In this document: positions 10,290-22,202 of the stretch, one piece after another | How positions within the stretch are numbered: the stretch's first letter is position 1 | Layout of the letters: each line of letters starts with the position of its first letter | Assembly: GCF_004210375.1 (NCBI RefSeq) | Contig: NC_134825.1 | Location: forward strand, 63,665,558-63,729,557 | Source of the DNA: Tachypleus tridentatus | Taxonomy: Eukaryota > Arthropoda > Merostomata > Xiphosura > Limulidae | Length of the DNA stretch: 64,000 bases | Reading direction: 5' to 3' | Notes under the pieces: model-generated | What the model was told of the DNA's origin: nothing | Databases searched by the model: none | The model's input: only the letters and a program-made list of their open reading frames with translations | Position numbers and translations under genes: made by a program

Positions 10290-13200
10290 TTCTACATAAT
10301 ATAACACAGAAACACAACTTTATAAAAATAGTGTAGTACAAAGTTTAATATTACAATATAAACAAATAACAAGCTTCTACATAATATAACACAGAAACAC
10401 AACTTTATAAAAATAGTGTAGTACAAAGTTTAATATTACAATATAAACAAATAACAAGCTTCTACATAATATAACACAGAAACACAACTTTATAAAAATA
10501 GTGTAGTACAAAGTTTAATATTACAATATAAACAAATAACAAGCTTCTACATAATATAACACAGAAACACAACTTTATAAAAAATAGTGTAGTACAAAAT
10601 TTAATATTACAATATAAACAAATAACAAGCTTCTACATAATATAACACAGAAACACAACTTTATAAAAATAGTGTAGTACAAAGTTTAATATTACAATAT
10701 AAACAAATAACAAGCTTCTACATAATATAACACAGAAACACAACTTTATAAAAATAGTGTAGTACAAAGTTTAATATTACAATATAAACAAATAACAAGC
10801 TTCTACATAATATAACACAGAAACACAACTTTATAAAAAATAGTGTAGTACAAAGTTTAATATTACAATATAAACAAATAACAAGCTTCTACATAATATA
10901 ACACAGAAACACAACTTTATAAAAATAGTGTAGTACAAAGTTTAATATTACAATATAAACAAATAACAAGCTTCTACATAATATAACACAGAAACACAAC
11001 TTTATAAAAATAGTGTAGTACAAAGTTTAATATTACAATATAAACAAATAACAAGCTTCTACATAATATAACACAGAAAACACAACTTTATAAAAATAGT
11101 GTAGTACAAAGTTTAATATTACAATATAAACAAATAACAAGCTTCTACATAATATAACACAGAAACACAACTTTATAAAAATAGTGTAGTACAAAGTTTA
11201 ATATTACAATATAAACAAATAACAAGCTTCTACATAATATAACACAGAAACACAACTTTATAAAAATAGTGTAGTACAAAGTTTAATATTACAATATAAA
11301 CAAATAACAAGCTTCTACATAATATAACACAGAAACACAACTTTATAAAAAATAGTGTAGTACAAAGTTTAATATTACAATATAAACAAATAACAAGCTT
11401 CTACATAATATAACACAGAAACACAACATTATAAAAATAATGTAGTACAAAGTTTAATATTACAATATAAACAAATAACAAGCTTTTACATAATATAACA
11501 CAGAAACACAACTTTATAAAAATAGTGTAGTACAAAGTTTAATATTACAATATAAACAAATAACAAGCTTCTACATAATATAACACAGAAACACAACTTT
11601 ATAAAAATAGTGTAGTACAAAGTTTAATATTACAATATAAACAAATAACAAGCTTCTACATAATATAACACAGAAACACAACTTTATAAAAATAGTGTAG
11701 TACAAAGTTTAATATTACAATATAAACAAATAACAAGCTTCTACATAATATAACACAGAAACACAACATTATAAAAATAGTGTAGTACAAAGTTTAATAT
11801 TACAATATAAACAAATAACAAGCTTTTACATAATATAACACAGAAACACAACTTTATAAAAATAGTGTAGTACAAAGTTTAATATTACAATATAAACAAA
11901 TAACAAGCTTCTACATAATATAACACAGAAACACAACTTTATAAAAATAGTGTAGTACAAAGTTTAATATTACAATATAAACAAATAACAAGCTTCTACA
12001 TAATATAACACAGAAACACAACTTTATAAAAAATAATGTAGTACAAAGTTTAATATTACAATATAAACAAATAACAAGCTTCTACATAATATAACACAGA
12101 AACACAACTTTATAAAAATAGTGTAGTACAAAGTTTAATATTACAATATAAACAAATAACAAGCTTCTACATAATATAACACAGAAACACAACTTTATAA
12201 AAATAGTGTAGTACAAAGTTTAATATTACAATATAAACAAATAACAAGCTTCTACATAATATAACACAGAAACACAACTTTATAAAAAATAGTGTAGTAC
12301 AAAGTTTAATATTACAATATAAACAAATAACAAGCTTTTACATAATATAACACAGAAACACAACTTTATAAAAATAGTGTAGTACAAAGTTTAATATTAC
12401 AATATAAACAAATAACAAGCTTCTACATAATATAACACAGAAACACAACATTATAAAAATAATGTAGTACAAAGTTTAATATTACAATATAAACAAATAA
12501 CAAGCTTCTACATAATATAACACAGAAACACAACTTTATAAAAATAGTGTAGTACAAAGTTTAATATTACAATATAAACAAATAACAAGCTTCTACATAA
12601 TATAACACAGAAACACAACATTATAAAAATAGTGTAGTACAAAGTTTAATATTACAATATAAACAAATAACAAGCTTCTACATAATATAACACAGAAACA
12701 CAACTTTATAAAAATAGTGTAGTACAAAGTTTAATATTACAATATAAACAAATAACAAGCTTTTACATAATATAACACAGAAACACAACTTTATAAAAAT
12801 AGTGTAGTACAAAGTTTAATATTACAATATAAACAAATAACAAGCTTCTACATAATATAACACAGAAACACAACATTATAAAAATAATCTAGTACAAAAT
12901 TTAATATTACAATATAAACAAATAACAAGCTTCTACATAATATAACACAGAAACACAACATTATAAAAAATAGTGTAGTACAAAGTTTAATATTACAATA
13001 TAAACAAATAACAAGCTTCTACATAATATAACACAGAAACACAACATTATAAAAAAATAGTGTAGTACAAAGTTTAATATTACAATATAAACAAATAACA
13101 AGCTTCTACATAATATAACACAGAAACACAACATTATAAAAATAGTGTAGTACAAAGTTTAATATTACAATATAAACAAATAACAAGCTTCTACATAATA

Positions 13201-16200
13201 TAACACAGAAACACAACTTTATAAAAATAGTGTAGTACAAAGTTTAATATTACAATATAAACAAATAACAAGCTTCTACATAATATAACACAGAAACACA
13301 ACTTTATAAAAATAGTGTAGTACAAAGTTTAATATTACAATATAAACAAATAACAAGCTTTTACATAATATAACACAGAAACACAACTTTATAAAAATAG
13401 TGTAGTACAAAGTTTAATATTACAATATAAACAAATAACAAGCTTCTACATAATATAACACAGAAACACAACATTATAAAAATAGTGTAGTACAAAGTTT
13501 AATATTACAATATAAACAAATAACAAGCTTCTACATAATATAACACAGAAACACAACTTTATAAAAATAGTGTAGTACAAAGTTTAATATTACAATATAA
13601 ACAAATAACAAGCTTCTACATAATATAACACAGAAACACAACTTTATAAAAATAGTGTAGTACAAAGTTTAATATTACAATATAAACAAATAACAAGCTT
13701 CTACATAATATAACACAGAAACACAACTTTATAAAAATAGTGTAGTACAAAGTTTAATATTACAATATAAACAAATAACAAGCTTCTACATAATATAACA
13801 CAGAAACACAACATTATAAAAATAATGTAGTACAAAGTTTAATATTACAATATAAACAAATAACAAGCTTCTACATAATATAACACAGAAACACAACTTT
13901 ATAAAAATAGTGTAGTACAAAGTTTAATATTACAATATAAACAAATAACAAGCTTCTACATAATATAACACAGAAACACAACTTTATAAAAATAGTGTAG
14001 TACAAAGTTTAATATTACAATATAAACAAATAACAAGCTTCTACATAATATAACACAGAAACACAACTTTATAAAAAATAGTGTAGTACAAAGTTTAATA
14101 TTACAATATAAACAAATAACAAGCTTCTACATAATATAACACAGAAACACAACTTTATAAAAATAGTGTAGTACAAAATTTAATATTACAATATAAACAA
14201 ATAACAAGCTTCTACATAATATAACACAGAAACACAACTTTATAAAAATAGTGTAGTACAAAGTTTAATATTACAATATAAACAAATAACAAGCTTCTAC
14301 ATAATATAACACAGAAACACAACTTTATAAAAATAGTGTAGTACAAAGTTTAATATTACAATATAAACAAATAACAAGCTTTTACATAATATAACACAGA
14401 AACACAACTTTATAAAAATAGTGTAGTACAAAGTTTAATATTACAATATAAACAAATAACAAGCTTCTACATAATATAACACAGAAACACAACATTATAA
14501 AAATAATGTAGTACAAAGTTTAATATTACAATATAAACAAATAACAAGCTTTTACATAATATAACACAGAAACACAACTTTATAAAAATAGTGTAGTACA
14601 AAGTTTAATATTACAATATAAACAAATAACAAGCTTCTACATAATATAACACAGAAACACAACATTATAAAAATAGTGTAGTACAAAGTTTAATATTACA
14701 ATATAAACAAATAACAAGCTTCTACATAATATAACACAGAAACACAACTTTATAAAAATAGTGTAGTACAAAGTTTAATATTACAATATAAACAAATAAC
14801 AAGCTTTACATAATATAACACAGAAACACAACTTTATAAAAAATAGTGTAGTACAAAGTTTAATATTACAATATAAACAAATAATAAGCTTCTACATAAT
14901 ATAACACAGAAACACAACATTATAAAAATAATCTAGTACAAAATTTAATATTACAATATAAACAAATAACAAACTTTTACATAATATAACACAGAAACAC
15001 AACATTATAAAAATAGTGTAGTACAAAGTTTAATATTACAATATAAACAAATAACAAGCTTCTACATAATATAACACAGAAACACAACATTATAAAAATA
15101 GTGTAGTACAAAGTTTAATATTACAATATAAACAAATAACAAGCTTCTACATAATATAACACAGAAACACAACATTATAAAAAAATAGTGTAGTACAAAG
15201 TTTAATATTACAATATAAACAAATAACAAGCTTCTACATAGTATAACACAGAAACACAACTTTATAAAAAATAGTGTAGTACAAAGTTTAATATTACAAT
15301 ATAAACAAATAACAAGCTTCTACATAATATAACACAGAAACACAACATTATAAAAATAATGTAGTACAAAGTTTAATATTACAATGTAAACAAATAACAA
15401 GCTTTTACATAATATAACACAGAAACACAACTTTATAAAAATAGTGTAGTACAAAGTTTAATATTACAATATAAACAAATAACAAGCTTCTACATAATAT
15501 AACACAGAAACACAACTTTATAAAAAATAGTGTAGTACAAAGTTTAATATTACAATATAAACAAATAACAAGCTTCTACATAATATAACACAGAAACACA
15601 ACATTATAAAAATAGTGTAGTACAAAGTTTAATATTACAATATAAACAAATAACAAGCTTCTACATAATATAACACAGAAACACAACATTATAAAAATAG
15701 TGTAGTACAAAGTTTAATATTACAATATAAACAAATAACAAGCTTCTACATAGTATAACACAGAAACACAACTTTATAAAAATAGTGTAGTACAAAGTTT
15801 AATATTACAATATAAACAAATAACAAGCTTCTACATAATATAACACAGAAACACAACATTATAAAAATAATGTAGTACAAAGTTTAATATTACAATATAA
15901 ACAAATAATAAGCTTCTACATAATATAACACAGAAACACAACATTATAAAAATAATCTAGTACAAAATTTAATATTACAATATAAACAAATAACAAGCTT
16001 TTACATAATATAACACAGAAACACAACATTATAAAAATAGTGTAGTACAAAGTTTAATATTACAATATAAACAAATAACAAGCTTCTACATAATATAACA
16101 CAGAAACACAACATTATAAAAATAGTGTAGTACAAAGTTTAATATTACAATATAAACAAATAACAAGCTTCTATATAATATAACACAGAAACACAACATT

Positions 16201-16254
16201 ATAAAAATAGTGTAGTACAAAGTTCAATATTACAATATAAACAAATAACAAGCT
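10290..16254 (+). repeat. Satellite array, 85-bp unit, about 70 copies, HindIII site per unit
   Basis: A head-to-tail array nearly 6 kb long. Almost every unit starts aagcttctacataatataac, continues through acagaaacacaactttata and a gtgtagtacaaagttt segment, and ends aaacaaataac. Units vary at a few diagnostic sites: tctac or tttac after AAGCTT, aacTTtat or aacATtat, five to seven A after tata, and agtgtag, aatgtag or aatctag. The left third is nearly homogeneous; variants accumulate to the right. Both ends are abrupt. The array is AT-rich and shows no unique spacers, no coding content and no transposon ends. It lies about 2 kb upstream of the first visible synaptotagmin exon, so it may sit inside an upstream intron of that gene. 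Confidence 0.97.
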
Positions 16255-16925
16255 CAGTATCATAGTCGATTCGCCATTTGTCATTGAATTGTACTGGTTT
16301 CAGTGAATCCCATTCTTCATCAGAAATTCTGGGCCCAACATGTTATAAAAACAAACACTGTTCTTATAGTAGTGGGATATATATTCTACATAGGCTGTTT
16401 TCAATTGTCTTTTATTCACCACGGGATTTGAAGTCTATGAAGCATTGACGCTAGTGGTTTATTCGTCTGAATTATTCATCTGACAAGCTGTTTAATATAC
16501 TGAAACTAAATGTGAATCCCCATTTATCATTCGATTCAATATCACTAGATTATATCAAACGAAACTCTTCGTATTTAACTGTGATTTTAAATTATCGTAA
16601 ACGTGTCCGCTAACGTCAACTTGTAAATTGTTTTCCCATATTTTGAATGCGTTTCAAAATTACACTTTAGACTTCGAAGGACTGGATAATTTTTTGCTTA
16701 GGTAATTTTCTGATAATTTAATATATATAACCGATTTTTTTCAGAAATATAAAATTCAATTTTTCGATTCATCTAGTAAATTGTTATTAATTCGATTTAA
16801 ATAAACTGGTAGAAGTGACGGCAGGACTATTTGATATTTTTTATCTCGAATCGTAAAAGGTTGATTGTTAGAGTTGGGGTACTGTAATATAAACTAAACT
16901 AAAATTCTACTGAAAAATATTGGTT
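16255..16925. other. Right flank of the satellite array
   Basis: Unique sequence with no recognised element. Confidence 0.4.
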
Positions 16926-17033
16926 GGTTGGTTTCAAGCACAAATCTGCACAATAGGCTGTCTGTCTTTGTTCTGCCCACAACGAGTATCGAAATCCGAT
17001 TTTAGTACTGGAAAATAAGTGACCGGTATCATA
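16926..17033 (-). repeat. SINE, Val-tRNA-like family
   Basis: Reversed tail (caagcacaaatctgcacaat), gttctgcccacaacgagtat and a decayed head up to about 17033. Confidence 0.6.
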
Positions 17034-17225
17034 GTTAACATTAGGAATATAACTGGTGAAAGTCTTCATCATTTAAATTTACTTTTTATGTTAACTGTTG
17101 AAAAGAATTGCGTCTAATAGCCCTTACACAAGGTCTTCAGTACTTATTTATTAATTTCAATTTTTCCAGCTGAATTTTGATAGTTTAAACTTTGAATTTT
17201 TTTTCTAATCTCTTTAATTCACTTT
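17034..17225. other. Intergenic spacer
   Basis: Nothing recognised. Confidence 0.3.
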
Positions 17226-17300
17226 AAATGTGTTTGTGTTTTCTTAGAGCAAAGCCACATCGGACTATCTGCTGAGTCCATCGAGGGGAATCACTTTGAA
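17226..17300 (-). repeat. SINE fragment, Val-tRNA-like family, ATAAGAAAACAC-tail subfamily
   Basis: Reverse complement of the tail and body: gtttgtgttttcttagagca, then agccacatcggactatctgc, tgagtccatcgaggggaatc. The head is lost. Confidence 0.6.
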
Positions 17301-17432
17301 TACCCGAAGAGTTGCACGTGATAAAAGTCTCAGTTTGTCCCTATATCGTTATATAAAAGTAATGGTTTCGTGTATTAATAGAATACTTTATTACAAGAAT
17401 AACATAACATTTATCATTTACCTAAGACGTAC

Positions 17433-17708
17433 GACTCAGCATGGCCAGGTGATTAAAGCACTCGACTCGTAATATGAGGTCACGGGTTGGAATTCCCGTC
17501 ACACAAAACATGCTTGCCCTTTCAGCCGTGGAGGCGTTGTAATGTAATGGTCAATTCCACTATTCGTTGGTAAAAGAGTAGCCCAAGAGTTGATGGTGAG
17601 TTGTGATGACTAGCTACTTTCCCTCTGGTTTCTCACTGCTAAATTAGGGACGGCTAACGCAGAGAGCCCTTGTGTAGCTTTGCGCGAAATTCAGAACAAA
17701 CAAGCAAA
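17433..17708 (+). repeat. SINE, Thr-tRNA-like family
   Basis: Head gactcagcatggccaggtga with actcgtaatat, B box damaged (gggttggaattcccg), full body, tail ending gcgcgaaattcagaac. Confidence 0.85.
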
Positions 17709-18346
17709 ACCTGAGACGTTCGTATCAGTCCAGCATTTGAGATCTTTTATATTTTTTTCAAAAACTAATTATATCATTAACCTAAAACATTCACAGATAG
17801 TGGCCAGTTTCTTTAGGAAAAAATTGAACAAAGTCATTAAGTTAGAAAATATAACAAAATTAACACTGATAATACAAAATATCCTACTATTGGCTTAAAC
17901 AGATGACATGTTAGCAAGCGCCACCTATGTTGGATCTCTTTTTTTTTTCTTCTCTTCACAGAGGACATTTCCTCACTAATCTGCATTTCATAGTCTGCGC
18001 TTCTGTTTGATATGATATTCAAGCTTACTGTACTACAGTGAAATAAAAGTCATGTTTGAGAAATGTGGATAATGAAATTTGAAAAGCCTGTTGTGAATAG
18101 TGGAATTCTTGACAAATATCTGTGTTGTATGTAGTTTGTCTAGGAAAGTTTCTAATTTTTATGAATCTGTAGTTGGTTTACGATTTTCCTTTAAGTGTGA
18201 TTAATAATACTTAATATCATTATGATACTGTTGTAATTTTTAAGTTGAGAAACTCCTTTTTGTTGCATCAATTTTACTGTCGATGTTACGTTACTCTGAC
18301 ATCCATTTCATAAAATGAATTTTTGTTCTTCAATATTTCTTTCTAG
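17709..18346 (+). other. Probable intron or upstream sequence ending in a splice acceptor
   Basis: It ends in a pyrimidine-rich tract and acceptor (caatatttctttctag) immediately before the first visible synaptotagmin exon. The short open frames here have no coding features. Confidence 0.5.
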
Positions 18347-18896
18347 AATTTCAACATCTTTCGTGAGCAGCCGCAAGATACCAATGTGTCTTCTGGTATC
18401 ATAGCAACCGCTTCATCTGTGTCCGCATCTCAGTCTGCGAGATCAACCATGGCGTCCAGTTCTTCGTCGAGTAAAAACACCGTAGAGCAAGTCCATGTGC
18501 GGTTATCTCTTCCTAACGTACACGTGCCAGAAGAATCGGTCTCTCCATCCCAGTCAAGCTACTCCTTACCTACCGTCAGGAGGCGCTCTCCCGTTGTAAG
18601 CAGAGCTCGCTCTGTAGATGCACGTGCCCAGCCGTACATGCCACGTTTGTCCATTTCAGATCGATCTGATAGCCAGCAGTCAGAGACAGCTAACGAATCT
18701 CGTACTCCCATATCCCCATACCACAGTTCTTTCTCACCCGTAACACTATCACCATTGCTAGATAATTGTTTGCGACCTTCGTCCCCTACTCACGGGGGAC
18801 GATCACGGTCTCTATCTCCAGTGTCGCCGTTATTGTCTCCAGCTTGTGTTCAGGGCACAGAGTCACCTAACAACACTGGACCTGCAAGCCCAATAG
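18347..18896 (+). CDS. Synaptotagmin (Syt12-like), Ser/Pro-rich linker exon
   Basis: First visible coding exon of a synaptotagmin, the membrane-anchored family of two-C2-domain proteins that act in vesicle trafficking. It is open from the acceptor at 18341-18346 to the donor after caatag at 18896 and encodes 183 residues plus the first base of a split Gly codon (phase 1). The product is a low-complexity linker: Ser-rich near the start, then repeated Ser-Pro and Arg-rich motifs such as RRRSPVVSRARS and GRSRSLSPVSPLLSP. In the family this region joins the transmembrane segment to C2A. No transmembrane segment is in this exon, so at least one 5' exon lies upstream. The SP and RxxS motifs suggest phosphorylation (inferred). 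The exon assignment is strong because its phase fits the next exon. Confidence 0.85.
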
Positions 18897-19726
18897 GTAC
18901 TGCTCACTTTAAGTTAATATTATGTTGTTATGAATGCGTGGCAAAATTTGGTCTATCATGATTATCGGCAGTTGTGGAAAGAACATAATGGGGTCTTTAT
19001 ACAGTCGACGTTGAGGTAATGTAATTAATATAGTAGAAATGTGCGTCCAATGATGAATTACTAAAATTCGTGGGGTGCCCTCCCCCTGCGAAGATTATTG
19101 TCCACCACTGATTTAAATAGACATAGACTAATATTTGTTTAATGGATAACAACCAACTTGAAAGGAAAGAGAAGCGTTTAATCCTTAATTTTAACCAGCT
19201 TATCCCTAAATGGGATTTTTATTTGTTTGTCAAAAATTATTCATTTCATCATATATAATCCTCAATACACAATGAACTTATAATAAAATCAACTTATCAG
19301 TAAGAATGTGGAAAAGCTATAGTAAGACAAAAAACAAACAAAACTGACAATTAAACGTTTCCTGAATAAAGACAATATGAACAATAACATTATATATCAA
19401 CTGATTAACGCCACTAGTGGTTTCTTTCTGCAGCTTCAAACATGGCATTCCTATTTGAAAGTCCTAGTCATACTTTGGTTCATTGCTAAGTACTACATGT
19501 CTTATCTATTATGTGGAAAGTTTCAACTTAAGACTTTGAAATGAATTATTAGGTGATTTTCTTAATCCAGGAAAAAAGTAAAAAAAACATTAGGCCTAAA
19601 AAGTTGATCATTTGTCGTTCGTGTGTTTGTTTGTTTCGTGTAAAGCTACACAAAGTATTATATATATATATATATATATACATAAACGTCCTATGTGTTA
19701 AATGATATATTAAAAGAGAATGTATA

Positions 19727-21268
19727 CACTGCTGGCCAAAATCTTAAGGCCAATGAACATAAAGACAAAATATGCATTTTGCGTTGTCAGACTCAACCAC
19801 TTATTTGAGTAGAGTTACGAAAGATGAAAATAAGAAAAAGGAAAATAAAAATAAAAAAACATTTTAGCATTTAATAGGGAAAATGTGAACACTATAAAAT
19901 TAGCCTAAATACTAGCTGGTCAAAAGTTTAAGACCATACCAAGAAGTTCTAAACAGGGTCGGAAATGCCCAACAAGAGGTTTCAGTAGTGAGTTGCACAG
20001 CTGTCATTGCGAATAACTTCAAGCATTCGCTTTGGCATGGTCGATATAAGCGTTTGCAGAAGGCTGGCTGGAATGTTATTCCAAGTGGTGAAGATGGCTT
20101 TACGAAGATCATGCACTGTTTGGAATTGACGTTCATTTCTATAGACTTCCCTTGCCATCCATCTCCAAACATTTTCAACGGGGTTCAGTTCGGGTGAACA
20201 CGCTGGATGATCCAAAAGAATCACGTTATTCTTCATGAAAAGGCCCTTTGTCCTGCTGGCATTGTGGATTGCAGTGTTGTCCTGCTGAAAACCCAATTAT
20301 TTCCACACAAGCGAGGACCTTCAGTCAATAAGGATGCTCTCTCCAACGTGCCAATGTAGCCAGCTGTTGTTTGACGTCCCTGTGTAACCTAAAGCTCCAT
20401 TGTTCCATGGAAGGAGAAAGCTCCCCAGATCATGATGGAACCTCTTCCACTGTGTCGTGTAGAAAATGTCTCCGGTGGGATATCCTTATCGTGCCAGTAA
20501 CATTGAAAGCCATCTGGACCATCCAGGTTAAATTTTTTCTCACCCGAAAACAAAACCTTATTCCACTTTTCTACGTCCCATGTTTGATGTCTCTCAGCAA
20601 TGTTTAACTGAGCTGTTTCGTGGTGTGGAAGGAGGAGTGGCCTTTGAAGACGTTTTCGGTTTTAAAGCCTTTCTCTCGCAGATGCCGTCTTATTGTTCTT
20701 GAGCTGCATTTTGCGTCCGTAAGGGCCTTAATCTGGTCGGTGATCGGCTGGTGTCTTGCTGGACAACCCGTCGAATCCTCCTGCTTAAAGCTGGCGAAAT
20801 TTTCTTGGGCCGACCACTTGAAATTCTCGTTCCTTATCCCTCAGGATCTTTTAAGAAATTTGCAACAGCAGTTTTACTACGCCCAATCTCACCAGTGATG
20901 GCACGCTGAGAGAGACCTTGCTTTTCCAGCTCGACAATTCTGCCACGTTCAAACTCTGTCAAATTTTTAGCCTTTGCCATGTTTTTACCAAATGTAATGC
21001 TTGAACACAAATGACTGAATTTCGTTATGTGTTTACCGATTAACACTTCGTTTCAGTATGGTCTTAAACTTTTGACCAGCTAGTATTTAGGCTAATTTCA
21101 TAGTGTTGTTCACATTTCCCTATTAAATGCTGAAAGGTTTTTTATTTTTATTTTCCCTTTTCTTATTTTCATCTTTCAAAGCTCTACTCAAATGAGTGGT
21201 TGAGTCTAACAATGCAAAATGCATCTTTTTTCTTTATGTTCATTGGCCTTAAGATTTTTCCAGCACTG
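19727..21268 (-). mobile_element. Tc1-like DNA transposon, full-length but dead, in a synaptotagmin intron
   Basis: Flanked by TA dinucleotides and bounded by inverted repeats of about 213 bp (19727-19939 and 21056-21268). Each inverted repeat contains two related direct repeats: an outer ctggccaaaatcttaaggcc and an inner ctggtcaaaagtttaagacc, about 184 bp apart. This is the IR/DR arrangement known from Tc1-like elements. The transposase is on the minus strand, opposite the host gene. The two inverted repeats have diverged by many substitutions, so the insertion is not recent. Confidence 0.92.
19982..20980 (-). pseudogene. Tc1-like transposase (DD34E), inactivated
   Basis: The minus-strand reading starts at the ATG at 20980 (MAKAKNLTEFERGR) with an N-terminal helix-turn-helix and a GRPKK motif, and ends at 19982 after CATHY. 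The last third carries the catalytic Asp in FQQDN and the Glu in NPVEN, with 34 residues between them. The frame is broken by in-frame stops at 20834-20836, 20690-20692 and 20389-20391, and by two compensating frameshifts, one on each side of the segment around 20389. Length (about 333 codons) is normal for the family. The + strand frames here are shadows. Confidence 0.92.
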
Positions 21269-22055
21269 TATGTGATTTTTAATCGACATATTTAGAGAGC
21301 ACTTTTAACCCCAAAGTGGGGAGCACATTTTAACCAACGAGCCGCAGACCTTTAACCCTAAAATTCCCAGTTCAAGGATGTTAACAACTAGAACACGCTC
21401 TGACCCGTTATCACTTGCATTTCAGTGTAGCATACTAAAGCTCTATGTATAATTTAACAGTCGAATTGACATAAATCTAAACTAATTCAGCCTACAACGT
21501 ACGCTCCTCCTACCTGACATCTTTATTGCGCAAAAAATACTTTGCTTTAGAAAGTAATAAAGTTATGACTACAAAAGGTTGTTCGCTTTCTTAGTACTAG
21601 TGCAATCTTACAATAAGTGATGATCCATCTAACACTTGTCTTGTCATAATTGTCATAAGCAGGAAAATGCTTGTACAATTTCAAAATTTCATGAAAGATG
21701 GAGTTGAGATGCTGTCTCCAGAGAATGACCAAGAAACAAAGGCAACTAGAAGGAAATCAATTGACGGCTTTCTTACTCACGAGTTATGTGAAAATTGCAC
21801 ACACACACATAGAAAATACCTGTTACGTTTCTGATGATAACATATTAAAATAAAAAGTAGTGAGCGCAACATGTGTTTCTATACCGCGATGGAAGGGTGT
21901 GAACGCTGTTATTGCGTTTTATTCATTACAATGGAAACACTTACTAAAGTCGTAGCCCAATAAAAATATAACTTTGAATTGTTTAGAAATCAGAAGTATT
22001 ATTTAGACGGATATATTAACGCTACTGAGTTTCACGTACTTTATTTCACTTGTAG

Positions 22056-22202
22056 GAGCCATCCAACCTGACTTGTATAAGAAGAAGGACACGGTTTTTT
22101 TTCAGTCCTCAGATAGCCAGGACAAAGATAAGTGTGGACGACTCCATTTACGACTAAAGTACGATTTCAACCGATCGGACCTTGTTGTCCACGTCATTGA
22201 AG
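22056..22202 (+). CDS. Synaptotagmin exon: start of C2A
   Basis: Follows the acceptor cacttgtag and completes the split Gly codon. It encodes a short linker (AIQPDLYKKKDTVFFQSS) and then the first two C2A strands, CGRLHLRLKYDFNRSDLVVH followed by VIE. The exon must end in phase 1 to join the next exon. The only site that achieves this is AAG followed by GC at 22203-22204, which implies a GC donor. Reading on to the nearby GT at 22213 would add Gly-Trp-Phe and a TAA stop, and is incompatible with the rest of C2A. Confidence 0.85.

Larger units (their letters stand above)
18897..22055 (+). other. Synaptotagmin intron (3159 bp)
   Basis: GT donor (gtactgctc) and AG acceptor (tttatttcacttgtag). 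Holds the Tc1-like transposon at 19727-21268 and a short TA microsatellite near 19660-19680, preceded by a fragment of SINE tail (gtttcgtgtaaagctacaca, about 19636-19655). The rest is unrecognised. Confidence 0.8.

Noticed and set aside
12961..15259. Minus-strand open frames (12961-13155, 15062-15259) with repeated hydrophobic peptides
   Set aside because: They are readings of the 85-bp satellite where the unit length happens to keep frame for two or three copies; no gene signals.
10290..16254. CRISPR-like regular array
   Set aside because: The whole 85-bp unit repeats, with no unique spacers between short repeats, and the sequence is eukaryotic. It is a satellite.
18897..18961. Continuation of the linker exon frame past 18896 to a stop
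   Set aside because: A donor at 18896/18897 in the correct phase joins the next exon; the extension is intronic read-through.
19988..20898. Plus-strand frames opposite the Tc1 transposase
   Set aside because: The conserved transposase motifs are all on the minus strand; the plus frames are shadows.
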